The notes beneath the pieces were generated by a model. The model saw only the letters and a program-made list of their open reading frames with translations. It was not told the origin of the DNA and did no database searches. A stretch of DNA of 64,000 nucleotides, from assembly GCA_964023205.1 (NCBI GenBank), contig OZ026835.1:40335083-40399082 (forward strand), in the 5' to 3' direction. This DNA comes from Lutraria lutraria. Taxonomy: Eukaryota; Mollusca; Bivalvia; Venerida; Mactridae. Shown here piece after piece: positions 13,901 through 28,900 of the stretch (positions are counted from its first letter, which is position 1; each line of letters starts with the position of its first letter). Made by a program: the position numbers and the translations under genes.

Positions 13901-16900
13901 CTACTCAGTGAAAATGTTTTACTAAAATAAGGATATCTGCAGATATTCAAAATTTTCCATATAGGAGTTAAAACGACGATGATTTCAGGTGCTGCTGCAA
14001 AAATTACATTGGTGTTCAGGCCAAAGAATAAATTAAACAAACAAGTTTGGCATAAATGAACAAATTTAATGGCTTAAATCACAAATGATAAATAAATAGA
14101 TTTACATAGATAATGTTGCATTGTATGAAAATAACATGCATACAAACCTCGTCATGTGAAGGATCGAAGAATCTGAAGGCATTTTGTTTTCCAAACTTGA
14201 CCGTCATACCGTGTTGTAGTAAGGTGGTTTCATGTACTCTCTGATTGTTAACGTAAGTCTCAGACTCACGACTAGTCGGTGTAACAGTCACGATACCACT
14301 CATGTGCGCTATTACACAATGACGAGGCTGAATGTTAGGTCCAAATAACTGAAATACATCAGAACCCATACATAAAATGAGCATTCAATGAAATATAGTA
14401 AAATAAACCATATTTTTTATAAATCAAGGGAAACAACTCATTATTTCTCACTGACATTTTAAGTGGTTTAGTCTGTTGACTAATGCTGTAACTTGATTTA
14501 GGATTTGAAGAGTTCACCTGACAAGAATGGGTTTGCACAACACTTTATTAACAACATAGAAATTGATTAATGTTTTTTTGCTGTGATTTTCTTCCATTCC
14601 TAATCATCTTACATCAAAGAATTATTTAAATCCATACCTGCAAATATTGACCACTGGTGGACAGTGATTTTTCTCTTCCTACTTCTGTTACATCTAGATG
14701 AAGCCGGTGAACTTTCCCCTTCAGATTTTCAGTACCATCTGTAACAATATATTAGTTATAATTCTGACTCTCAAAATTATCAATTCATAATAGTTACCCT
14801 TCATTTCTTATTAATATGATTTGTTCTTGTCGCTTACCAACATATGACCAATTTCAGGTTTTTTTCTATCTTCAATGGGAAGAGGCCTTAGCCTGTTAAT
14901 TTAGGAAGAATTATCGCAAAAATTGCTGATTTGGTTTAACTCTGGATTTTTGGGAAAACTGCCTAATTTTAGAAGGGGCCTTTTAATAGGCCTCTGTTAT
15001 AGAAGGTTAAAAACCTCTGCCAATGACCATATTTTTTAATAAACGTCTAAATACAGGTAATCTATGAATAAAGGCCATCTTAATTCAACTTACCTGGATT
15101 TAATTCTACAAGGAAAGGTAGTTTGTTTGGTGGAGTTGATTGGGTGTTTGGTTCCCGTGTTGATCTCAAATCCTCGTGGGACACAGCACGCTGTCTCTTA
15201 TACTTAGATTTGATCATGTCTGCATTCTTACGCTTCAGTTGAAACATCAACATCCCTGTAATACATCATCAATTAAAATCATCTCTATTACAATAAAAGA
15301 CAAAACACATCAATTGTCAAGGTTTTCTTTAATAAGATGCAATGTGATAATAAGAAAATTAATTTAAAATTTCATCAGGTATAACTGATTGAATGTTGAT
15401 AACAAGTACTGGCAACATTTCTAGACAACATCACTTTCGAAAAGCTCAATTTACCATGAAATAAGAATGAGACAGGTCTGGTTCGTGTACAATACAAACA
15501 ATAAAATAATTACATTTACAAGCATAAAAGCTTTATAAACATCTTTCCTAGCTTATTTTGGAATATCTAAGTTTTTGATTGGACATTAGCATTGGCAAAC
15601 ACTGAAAATGGTTAAAGCTATTGTTAAAGATGTCTGGGTATAACGACACACCTACAGGGTCATTAGGCTGTTATCCAAGCTTTTACAGAGCAGACAGATG
15701 ACCCTAGATGTACATCTTGGTAGAACCATCAACCTTCTGTAAGCTAGCTGGAGAACTTCCTTATTAGTGTAATTCAGTCCAGCATGGGATTCAAACTCAC
15801 AATGATGAGTGGCTAGTGTTTGCTAGTCAGAGACTATAACCATTTGACCATGGAGGCCCAGGTATTGCTAAATTTATGTTTTAAGAAGCAGAATTATTAG
15901 AGCATACCTCTGCTGGGTGGGTGTTGCATAGCAATAGCTAGTGGACATTCATCTTCTTCCATTATTCTTTCCTCACCGATTGTTCCGCCATGATATTCTC
16001 TTTCACCTGGAGGTACCAATACCTGTAATAGAGAATTCATTAATATATAACATTATCTCCCTTGTACTATGATAAATCAATATACAAATTTTATCTCCCT
16101 TGTACAATGATAAATCAATACAACTTACAAGACTAATTTTGATGCAAGGCATCAAAGACGGCGCACATGTTTGGTTCAAGCATAATTTTTTAGCACAAGG
16201 ATCAATCATAGGGTTAATGATGTGACCTGTACAGGGCGAACAAGCTTTTACTTTGATTTAGCCTTCTGACCTTACATTAGCCAGTGATGAATTTGAACTA
16301 GATTTTATATAAATGAACAGTATAAAAGTTTGCTAAAGGTTGGATCAATATATACTGTGACCTCTGGTATGTTCACAAGGTCGTTCTACCATTCAAACAT
16401 GCGAGTAACTTCCTCACCAAAGAATTACCACATTCCCCTGTTGAAGATAAATATTCAGACAAAACTTACTGAAATGGTACAATGTTATTCTACAGACATA
16501 ATTTGTGAATAATTTTCATAAAGATTGTGTCAAATTGTAACCTGTTCAAAAGCCTTTTCTTTGACCTTATGACCTATTTCTTATGTCCACATGACCCAAT
16601 ATCAAACCTGACCTAGATTTTATAGATGATCATCATGACAAACTTTCTTCAAGTTTGGTTAAAAGTCGTTAAAAGTGTAACTGGAATACTCATGCATGTG
16701 ACAGATGAGCTAACAACAAACAAAAGCATGTGTGAAAAACAGATGTTTGTAAAACATGTATGATCCCATGGCAGCAAAATGGTCATTTGTGTTAAAGGTC
16801 ACTTGACCTTTGACCTCAAATCAATACATAGTTCCCTCATCTACAATATTTACCTCCCTTGGCAGCCATATTTGATGGAACATTTCTTATGTGAATTAAA

Positions 16901-19900
16901 CAACTCAATTTATAAAAGATAAAAAAAAGTATCAAATAAAAAATATAAATATCTTTTACCAATGCTCGTCAAATTAGCCAAGGGAGGTAAATATTGTAAA
17001 TGTGGGAACTATGTATACAGGTCATCTACAGATGTAAAGCTTTAAAAGTTGAGGACCTTACGCCCAACCGTTTACAAGTTACTAATTTTAAGGAAACAGT
17101 TTTGCCATCTTGAGTTATTGAACAAAAAGTATTTGATCAACCTCCTGACTAACAGACATTAGGCACACAGACCAACTGACACATGCAAAGCAATATTCTC
17201 TCACATCTTCAATGGGGGCATACAAAAGAAAACGAAATAACAAGTATTTATAACAAGTTCACAGAATTTATTTCTTTTGTAAAAAATGTACATTTATGCA
17301 ACAAAAAAGATGAAGTATATTAAACAGATTTGTAGTTACTGCTTGCATCTTGTGGAGGGATAATGGCACGTTTACTTAAGTTTAAGTTTTAAGATGAAAT
17401 ATGCATTAAATAAGATCAATTCAAAAATACACATGAAACAGTACAGACACACTGGTAATATATTTCATATACAGTAAAACCTGCCTTAAGTGACCACTCG
17501 AGGAATGAAAATATGGTCTCTGAAGACAGGTGGTCTCTTAACTAAGGATTGGAATTACATCATATATATTATAATTTGAAACCATGTACATTTAATTAGG
17601 CAGTTAAAAATATTTTATGTAACAGTAGCTTAGCATTTTAAAAACAGTACTTGAAAGTACATAAAATATTTGAAAAATAAACATTAATGATTTTAAAATG
17701 ATTTAGAAAACATAAAAACATGTGTTGTTAAATGTTATGATACTGTTGAAACAAAACAGTTTAAATGAACGGATGACAAATTTCTGAGCTTGCTCCAGAA
17801 TTAAAGGTTTATTTAACACAGTTATTCGTTCCACTAAACTTAAAATTTTCCTGTTTGTCACAATTCCTTTTGTTCAGATGATACAAACAATCACACATTT
17901 AGGACACCACACCACACCACACAGCGGTTGCTTAGGAACTACTATATAGACAGAAAGTAAAGGTCATTAACCACGTTTGACAGGTGGTCGCTAAATTAAC
18001 ATTTAAAAACTCTTGGGAGGAATTGAGAACATCATTTACGTGAAGAACTACTGTAAGTTGGCATTAATCACAAAAGACAAAAGATGACTTCATGAAAACC
18101 AAGTTTATAAAGAATTTGGTTTTATTTAGAATTATCATTTTTTCGGTGTGTTTTGGACATGATAGCCAGGAGGGCTATAGTCTCCCAAAGTTTGAAAGTT
18201 CGAGCTATTTGTTGTAATAGTCCGAAACCCTTATTAACAATTAATAGATTGAAGAGATGTAAAGAGATTCAGATTCATTCTAACCACTATTATTAATCTT
18301 AGGCTGTCATTAATGTCACACACTGGTCTTTTAAAGGCCCATTAGTTTTTTTTATTAAGCAATACAGAATAATGTATAAAATAATAGTAAAATGTAAGAA
18401 ATGTAGTTTATAATGCTCTAAAAAACATTTACATAATGCCTTTCTTTAGCCACATCTCATAAAAATGTTGTCAGTGCGTTTTTCTTATTTTTTGCAATGT
18501 CATTGAAAAAAAATACTGTGCTACATTTCTAAATATCAAGTACTACATCTTTCTAGGTAAAATAACATCTACTTCAGTTTTAACATCCAAACAGCTAATG
18601 GGGCTTTAAATTCACATTAAATTACCTCTTCTAACATGTCAGTGTTAGTTAAAACATTTCTAAAAAGTCTAAAATGACAACTAGATAAATTTTGACCATC
18701 GATTATTGTAAATTAATTTCACTTAATTTTGTTAAAAATAAATTATTAATACCTTGTTATTCAAATTTCCATTTTAAAAACTGCTCATGTACAAAAGTAG
18801 TTTTACTTAAAAAGATCAGAGATTTTAGACATATCTTATAGATAATAGTGGAAAGAAATAACTCAATACAATTAAAAAATTGAAGGCATGTACTTTGACA
18901 AACAAAAGGGCCACATTGGCCCTTTATCGCTCACCTGAGAACAAAGGCCAATAATCAATGACCAGGTAATATAGTTTCCATCTCGTAAAACTCATTTTTA
19001 CATAGATTTTGAGATCAAAACCAACAATGAAGGTATAATACTGTTAAACAAGCTAAAACGTAGCAAATTTTCAAAATCAAGGGCCCTTAACTCTTGAAGT
19101 TTGGGTCCGATTCCGTCCATAATCGAACTTGTCCAAGATCTTTTGGTTATACACATTTACTGAAAATATTATTAGGATCGGTGAATAAATGTAGGTGCTA
19201 GAGTGTAAACAAACTCAAATATAGTACATTTTCAAAGTCAAGGGCCCATAACTCTTGAAGTTCTGGTCCGATTCCGTCCATAATCGAACTTGTCCAAGAT
19301 CTTTTGGTTATACACATTTACTAAAAATATTATTAGGATCGGTGAATAAATGTACCGGGGTAGGTGCTAGAGTGTAAACAAACTCAAATATAGTAAATTT
19401 TCAAAGTCAAGGGCCCATAACTCTTGAAGTTCTGGTCCGATTCCGCCCATAATCGAACTTGTCCAGGATCTTTTGGTTATACACATTTACTGAAAATATG
19501 ATCAGGATTGGTGAATAAATGAAGGCGCTAGAGTGTAAACAAGCTAAATATAGCAAATTTTGTAATTCAAGGGCTCATAACTCTAGAATTTATTATCAGA
19601 TTTTGCCCATAATCGAACTTAGCTGAGACATTGTGGCCATATATATTGTGAGCAAGTTTAATCAAGATTCGTAAAGAGCTGCGGTTGCTAGAGTGTAAAC
19701 AAACTAATTGTGGCCGGACGCCGGACGCCGGACATTCACCGATCCTTTTCTTTTACATTTCTCTTTTTGCTTGTATTCTAACTCAAGGGCTACTAAAATA
19801 ATGATCTGGACTGGTTCTACCCATCATAATCAGGAAACTGGCCATTCTTTCTTGTGTCTTTCCAGGGGTGGTCTTTCTGAAATGTAAATTGTGTTCTATT

Positions 19901-22900
19901 TATTTACACATATATATACACTTTTGAATGACAGATAGACATTCCGATGAAAAATATTTACTTACAGTATCGTTTTTGAGTCGAAAAAATCGTGAATAGG
20001 CATATTGGACGTTTGATATGAAAACTTATCCGAAATTGCAGTGACCTTTCTATCCGAATTCATTTTCACTTCATTGATAAATCAGATTATGAGAATCTGC
20101 CTGATAATCGTGGAAAAATTCCTTTAAACAATACATACTGAAAACGCTTGTTTCAAAATGATCATTGTTAAAAATCCCTTACCTTGTGTTGTTGATCGAA
20201 TATACCGGATCATTACGGTCATTATCAGGATCGTTTTTATCGCGAAACAGAGTTAAAACGAAATGGAGATAAAACATCAAAAATCTCTTCTATTATGAGG
20301 CTAGAAATTAACTTATTAGTAACTCGACAAAATTAAATAAATACTGCTCAAATAGCCTCATTAATAACGATTTAAACCATCAGTATTTTCATCTCAATTG
20401 CGCTTTTAATTCGAAATCCGTTAAAACTCCAATGCGTTGTTTATCAAATGCTACATGGTTTACAAGGCTATGCATATTTGCATAGTTTGGTCATTGTAAC
20501 TACAGTTTCTCCAACATACAGGCTTGTACGATGTACAGAAAAAACAAATGTCATTGATTTTTAAATTTAACCATTGTTTGTATAAAATCTGATTTTTAGA
20601 TAAGCGTAGCAGTCTTCAAAACAGTTTTCGGGACTTTGGCGAATTGGGGGTAGTAAGGTTTAGAAACGAACCATTAAAAAGAGCGTAGCCTAACCGTTTG
20701 GGGAGAAGCTGTTAAATATACAATAAACATTTCAAAACCTTTGTAGTTATGGTATAAAACATTCATTTTAAATATTCTGACATTTTTTTATCACTTAATA
20801 GAAACATTCAGGTCAAATCAAGTTGTTTGAGAAAGATGAAAAGAAAGTAAATACTTTTTTGGAATTTGATTTTCAATCAAATTCCTTTGCTATCGTTGAC
20901 TTACTAAAATGCTGTGAGCTCCATAACTGTCATGGTTCCCGTTCCCACTCTCACTCTAATTTATGCTGTAAGATTGTGGACGGAAACCAACTAGTTTAGC
21001 ATAAAATAGTTCTACTTTCTGCTTTCATTCAGTAGGTCAGTAATTTCTCTACAGAAGTATGCATGTAATTACATTAATCTACTATTGATGTATGTCTTAT
21101 ATGTGACTTTTTGACATGTAAATCAGTGTTAAGGCTTATATCCATAATGCGTATCGATCGATACTATTGCCTAGAGCTATATATAGTTGGATAAATTCTT
21201 AAATAGAATGTAGGGTTTTCCCGTCAAAGTGCAGAGAACAGAATGGCGGTACACATAAATTTGCGAAGAAATAACAGTTATTGTGAAGTTCGCAATTATT
21301 ATGTTGGTTCACAGTGTGTGAAGGGTATTTTGGTGTTAAGACAGAAAGATCGTAATAGAACTAATGAAATCGGCGAGATTGGCAAATATTGCCGTATAAC
21401 GGCTCGTTTCCGAATAGCTATAATTTTTACAATAAACTTTTACTTTCACTTCAAAACCTGTCATATAGTCCAACTCCATGATGTTAAGTTTGAATATAAT
21501 TCACATACCAATTATATAGATTTTCTGAAAAAATCTTAAACTATGATTAATCAGTCGATAGTGCCGTTGTCAGTTCATTTCGATAGCAATTTTGCGAGTA
21601 TGGAACTAAAACATGGAAAATCGAAAAACTCTTCGAAACCAGATTATCACTAAAAGAATTATGTAGGTCGATTTTAATTCTTTTCTAACACTGTAGTGTG
21701 CAATTAAAGTGACATGTGGTCATAATCAAGATATATTATTAAAATGGAGCGTTTTGAAGAGCTTTTCGGTATGTACTAAATCAGTAAATACGACAGCAAC
21801 AATGCTTATTTTGGTACCGATGAATTCGGAAAATTATAGGCTGGATAATGGGCTACATAAAAAAAAAATCGAAACATCTGATAACTAAGATAACCACCAT
21901 GCTAGGTTGATGGAATTTAGCACATGAATATGTACATAAATAGATGGCAATATTGAGATGGTGTATGTTAATTCCTAAGCATGAATATCCATCAATTGTA
22001 CAGTTCCTAATTTAGGATTCCTAACAGTCATTGTTGTGTTGCGAGCAACACCAGTGACTTGTCTCATATGAAAAAAATTGAATTCCGACAGTACTTTCAG
22101 TACTTTGATTAATAATACCAGCTTCTCCCAAATTGATTACGTAACTACATGACGCTTTCTTCAACAGTATTCAATACTGACAGCGTCAATAAGTATAATT
22201 TTCACAGTTCACTAACTTTGTACACATTTTATTTGTTACAAAACTGAATCTAGCTATACATAGATTGGTCAATTTTAAACTCAGTTCAAAAACAACTAAT
22301 CAACTAAGCCGCTGAGAATTCAACAGGCTGAAGATCGTATTTTCAACAGAGATTTTAAATGCATCTAAGGCTAAAATGCAAAATTCAAAGGGACAAGTTA
22401 ATCAACACTAAAGTATGTGAAAATGTCTCCTTATCTTGATTAGACACCAGAATTCAGGGACCTGGGAAATTACAGATACACAGACAGACCAATTAAAACT
22501 AACAACAATAAATTCTTCAGACAGTGAATAAATGTAATACAGAAACATGTTGACTTTATCTTTGAAGCAGAGCGTGGCTTTACTCATCAAAATGAATCAT
22601 GATAGGTTAATAGTAATAAATTAGATATGTGACCTGCTGTAACACACATGATGAAGAGATGGAAAGTCAAACTTGGGAACAAAGGCTACCAAGGGAGATA
22701 AGTGAGGCCTTTTATACACAGTTTTAATTTAGAACTTTTTTTGGTCCAGCAAATTTTTTTCACTGGGGTTTAACGATGCACCAACAGTCATATGGTGACT
22801 TTCCAACTTTAATGATTGAGGAATACCCCAGGCTTACCCCCAGGTAACCAGTTCCATAAGTTTTAGTTGTACAGTCAACCTCTCAAGAGCGGCCCTCTCT

Positions 22901-25900
22901 TAAGCAATAGCGTACCTGCAACAACAGCATGATTGTTTCCCACTGCATAATTTAACTACTAATTTAACCTCTCTAGAGAAACAACCTCTCAACAACAACA
23001 TAATTCAGCTACTCCCAAAGGGTATAGCTTTGGAGAGGTTGCACTGCACATCAAGATGATATTGATGACATCAACCATGATGATAATGATCCTAATATCA
23101 ATGATACATAGATTGCGGATATTGTGGGATCAATTTTAAAATGTCTCCTTTCCTGCATTTCTCAAACCGTGGGATTGATACTTTCACTTTTAGGTACACA
23201 CACACCTAATTCACTACCTACATATTAATATTATGAACATAATTGTTATTAATTGAACAACTCCACGGCTTTAAGTTCACCATGCACAAAGATAAGTTTG
23301 TTCGGAGTTAACCAAGCATATATTATTATTATTGGAAGTTTTATAATTGATATTTGGTTATTGAAGCATTGAATCAAACTAATCATTACCTAACTATCAA
23401 ACAACATTGATTATACATTAATTTTCAGTCATGTGGAAAGGAATTTTAAGAAATATAAAATAAATGTTGACTTTCAATAAAGGAATGGACTTGATAAATA
23501 TAAATCGATACATACTTTGGTAATACAAGCTCAAGAAGTACAAGCAAAATAACTAACTAGCAATGACACAATTTCAAAAGCGAACAGTAGGGCAAATTCA
23601 AATGTTCTAAATTGGGATTTTTTAGATTTTTTGGTAACAGAGCAAGAAAACTCAAAACTTTGTCTATCTTATTCACAGGTAAAACTAATAAAATGGACCA
23701 GTCTCCTGTTAATAATAAAACAAGGGGGTAATTTTCTATAAACTGGTTTGTTTATAAAGTATACAAAAAAAAAACATTCAATTACTTCATGGCCTCTTAA
23801 GGGGGAACTTAAGTTTTCAGTTCACTAAGGCTAAAAATTAGTGACTGTTATAAAATGGAAAAAGCATGAGCTACACATATCCATATCATATACATGGCAG
23901 AAATGTGAAGTTTTCAAATTTTATCACAATGCAATTGTATCATCAGTGAAATTATGTAATACATGCATGCTTGTAAACGTTAGAGACAACAAGAAGTTTG
24001 ATGTATGTTTTCACATGAATAAATGACATGATGCTATTTCAAACCAAACTTAGGAAAAACATGTTTTATGTGTGAGTCATGAACAGTTTAACAAATGCTT
24101 GAATTAATGATATAAAGCTTTGTTTCACAGTATAACATCAATTTATAATATATTGTACCAAAACCTGGAATCTATCCATGTCAACAATAAGGTTTATATA
24201 AGTCAACTCAAACATGTGCCATGTCGTGACAGGTTTGTAATAATGTTGCGTTTAAATGCAAAATTTTTTTATCACATACACATATAAAATATTAATTCAG
24301 CATGTTTCTACCACTGACCAAATCGTTCCATGTGATCATAACTATGTTGTATATAACTATGTTGTATATGTTGTATATGTTGTATATGTTCAAATGTCAA
24401 ATTGTTATAAAACATGATATATTAGAACATCTGTTCTGTTCTATTGCATTCAGAAAATTATGCATGATAAAAATTCTAACATGTTTGTTTCTTCAAGTTT
24501 CTTTTGTATATCTGTATCTTAAATTAACTGACAAAGTCTGACATGGCCAAATGCTGTCCATAATTAACTTAAAGGGGTAACTGGACTATATAAACCACTA
24601 GATGGCGCTGGGGCGGGTTTTTGTAAATTTTTATGCATGTTTCATATCAGAGAGCCCTTTTTTGAATTTCTGAATAAGCTACAGAAAAATATTCTTTGAA
24701 AATTCTCACAATGGTAAATTATTCCATGTCAAAACATTTCATCCAAAAATCTTAGTAATATATTAATTCTAAGTGTTACTTTGAGAAAAAGTTTAAACCT
24801 GTCCAACAGAAAATTTGAATTTGAATTTCCTGGGAGGTGTGGCTACTTGCTGATAAACTTTCTGTTTGTAAACAGAGGCACATGCTAATGTTGAGCAGCC
24901 GATGCATTCTATATAACAGGAGTACTTTACTAACTAGTGGTCAGTTGATGACTCACCCATTCTTGTGCTATTTTAAACAACAGAGAGTTAATTGACAGGT
25001 AGTATTAGGCACATCAGTTTACATAGCCCAACCCACAAATACTCGCTGGTATACCAGCGAGAGTTACCCCTTTAAGTGTTGTTTTACAGCTAAATGTCCA
25101 ATCTTAAAAAAGACCCTAAAGGGCTGACTAATTAGTCAGTGCTCCAACAATAAATCACTTAATTCATAAAACATTTCATATTTATCAATATGGCTATAAA
25201 CACCAGCTAATTGGCAACAATGAACAGGTTAACACTAGAAGCCATTAACTATACAACAATTAGTTGTAACAAGAACTTAACAACAGCTGTTTAATTTACG
25301 GCATCTTTTTTACAGTCAATAATAACAATTGTTGACAACATAAATTATGGATGCCAGAATTTCAGCAACTGATATTCCTGTTAAACACACAACAGACTGG
25401 CAATCTAGTTACAATATGGATAAATCACCCCTAACCCCCTAAATCACTTCTTGAATTCATTGAAGCAAATCTTGGCAAATGATTGATGGTGTGAGTACTG
25501 CAGATCAAAGAATCAAATACTGCTACATGTATAGAATAGTATAATATGCAGGGCTATCACGATACCCTTAAAATGACTCTTGAAATTAGCAAAATGAAGG
25601 TTCAGACTCCTGAGAATTTGTACCTAAAAGGGTCGAATTTGCTATTACATTCCCCTTCAAATGGAATTCATGGAGACTTGATTTTTTCTTGAACTATTCT
25701 CGCATGCTTCATGAATGGTTCATGAAGAATAAATAACTATTCAACAGGGGTTAACAGGAAATTTTGTTGATTGAATTATTTATATCAGTCAAACATCATT
25801 TTTGATCTACAACTTGTGACATCTAGTGAACACCCTGAACATGTATAATATTGTGATAAGTTAATTGACCAAGATGTGAAACTAGCTCACCTCAACCAGA

Positions 25901-28900
25901 ACAAATTGTGTAGTATCTTCAGTGTCAACTCCATACTTCTCCATAGCCTCTTTAATTACATGTTGAACAGTGTCTGCTGTCGACAATAACAGTGTCTTAT
26001 AAGGCACATCAGGTTTCAATGTTTCACCATAAATCTTCAATGTACCACCTGAAATATAAGAGAAAGTTTGTCAATAAAGATATTGTACAACAAGAGTGCT
26101 AGGTCACAAAATATGTCCATCAAGGGCCATAACTCAGAAGTTCCAGGGCCAATAGGGCTGGTTATTTATCTTGACCGAGATTTCATGGCCATTTACATGG
26201 CCATCAAGTTTGGTGAGGATCCAAATAAAACTGTTTGAATTAGAGAACGGACACCCTTGTGGAATCCCACCCTTGCCAGACAAATGTGAGGAAGCTGTCC
26301 AGCTAACTTATGAAAGGCCAGTGGTTCTACTCAGGTATACCCTTGTGGTCTTCATTTACCATAAAACCTACAAATGTCACTAAAGTAAATGACCTTGGCT
26401 GACATTGCCTGACCTTGGCTGTTGGTGAGCCTTTAAACCCTATAGTGAAATAAATTACGCCAAAGTATTCAAAACTTTGGTGTAAGACTCATTACATGCT
26501 TGGGATTGTATGTTTCAGGAGTTTATCAACAAGACAAATTCTACAAATGAACTATTCAGTACTATTCATTATTCAATACATTAAGTTTAACACATCAATC
26601 ATTTTAAACTGATATTAAATTTAACTTATTTGGTAATAACTATAAGCCATTTTGTATTATCATAGCATTTTGAATGCCAAAGCCTGATTGTTTTGAAAAA
26701 ACAAGTAAGATTCATGTACACTTTTTCCATTCATGTATACAAATCTATCAAGCTATAATAACAATCACACTTATTTGTTCATAAATTATAAATAAACAAA
26801 TGCCATGCTTATTGGCATTAAATGCAATTACAGAATAAACAAATATATAAACATTTGATATTCATTCTATGCCAGTGCGAATCAGGAGCTTTTCAGAACT
26901 TTTCAAATACTTTTGAAACGGTCCCTCGATATCTACTTAACAGGTAAGGTAAACAAAATGACAGTCCGGATAGCCCAAATAAGTGATGTGTAACCAGCTC
27001 TATCTCATAGCGTAACTTTAAAATAGCTGCTCAACACTCGTCTCAGATTATTAATGTTGTATTAATGTGTGTGTCATACGCCTGCTACATATATAATATA
27101 GGTATATACAGGCATATTGTATTTCACAATGGGGAAATATAACAACCCATCTTAAAGCTACCTGAGGCATAAACTTACACAAAACAATTATGTTTATAAG
27201 AATCAGTGGTAAATCCACAATAACAATTCATGATCCTGTACTTTTTAAGTAAATTTTGAAAGTAATTTTTATTATGATATTGTTTTCACTTTTCATTTAA
27301 AAATGAACTTACTTTAATTTTTTGCTTAGTTAGATTATTACATTGAATTATCGATTTCACTTTTAAGTCATCAATGAAGATCAGTGCACTTGATTGGCTT
27401 GAATCACAAGATTTGTTATTTTATGTGGTTTGCAATTTCAGTTGAGTATGAGTTTCTGAATTCTAAACAAAATCAGGTATGACAGATGAGAATAGCCAGA
27501 AATCATATTTTTTAATAACTTAAACCATTTCCCATTATCCTCCAAAAACAATGTTAATGTAAACATATACATTCGAGGTATTATTATTATTATTATACCA
27601 TATTTATATAGCGCCTTTTTCGTAGAAATGTAACGTTCAAAAGCACTTTACAAATTTACACATAACATATATATAGCATAAAACAGAAAAAATAAAACAT
27701 TATGTACGGTAATTGAAACGATCAGTTCCTGTAGACCTGCAAAAAGTAGTAGGTTTTTAGTTGTCTCTTGAAACTTTGAAGTGTCCTACAGTCTCTAACA
27801 CTTAATGGCAATGAGTTCCACAATGTAGGCGCAGCGGATTCAAAGCACCTGTCACCATATTTCACCTGTTTACTTATGGATGGAACCACCAATGTCAATG
27901 ATTGCATTGAGCGTAGATTCCGTGTTGGTCTGTAAATTTCTAACATGTCTTTGATGTACACGGGTGATTGGTCATGAAGAGCTTTGAATATATGAGTAAG
28001 AATTTTGTAGTTCACTCTATATTGGATGGGAAGCCAATGGAGATCCTTTAATATTGGTGTGATGTGGCTGAACCTTGATGTTTTGGTTATAATGTGGGCG
28101 GCGGTATTTTGTACAGTTTGTAGTTTGTTAATCGTGTATTGTGGGACTCCGTAAAGAAGCGCGTTGCAATAGTCAAGCCGTGATGTAACTAAAGCGTTAA
28201 CTAGAGATTTTGTGGCGTCTCTGTTAATATATTGTCTAATGTGACCTATTTGCCGTAACTGAGCGTAAGTGGATCTGCACACAGAATTAACATGTTGCTC
28301 CATGTTCATGCTGGAGTCTAAAAATGCACCTAGATTTCTTACACTAGTTGACTGTGTTATTAGTGACTTGTCTACTTTTACTGTAATATTTGCAACTGCT
28401 TTTGAGTTACGTTCTGATGTGAAAACAAGGAGTTCATTTTTTTCTGAATTTAGTTTCAACATGTTGCTGTTCATCCATAGAATAATTTCATTGACACAGT
28501 TAGTCACATGATTTATTGCATCTTCGGTGGTTCCGTTGTTTGTTGGATTAAAAGACATATACAGTTGAGAGTCACCGCATAAAAATCAACCCATATTTAC
28601 GACAAATAGCACCAATTGGCTTTGTATACATGACATAGTATTTCGGGCCTAGAACCGACCCTTGTGGCACACTGTATGTCATATGCACCGGTTTCGACAG
28701 CTCTTTATCTATACAAACAGTCTGATACCGATCACTCAGATAGGACTTCATCCAAGCAAGTGGCAGTCCTGTAATGCCGAAGTGGTTTTCAATATTGATG
28801 TGCTTTCACTTTATTCAGAGATTCTTAGTTTGACTATATGTTGTTTAAATACATCCATTACAATATTGAACCAACAAGCCCAAGCCTGCGTGAGCCATTT

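Larger units (their letters stand above)
16023..25890 (-). other. Intron 5
   Basis: It holds the four-monomer repeat (18899-19735), the mariner-like MITE (22872) and the TTAA-flanked element (24573-25071). Bases 16200-17050 include decayed 'ACCTTTGACCTC' repeat sequence. Bases 22777-22870 are a SINE 3' fragment starting GTTTAACGATGCACCAACAG. Bases 19740-22770 contain a 98-codon plus-strand frame (21243-21539) that I do not recognise and take as chance. Confidence 0.8.

Noticed and set aside
17880..18000. CRISPR-like or short-spaced repeats
   Set aside because: Only a few CACAC repeats and repeat fragments are present. The window is animal DNA and has no spaced direct-repeat array.
21243..21539. 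98-codon plus-strand ORF in intron 5
   Set aside because: It has no recognisable domain, no splice context, and becomes AT-driven in its second half. It is treated as chance.
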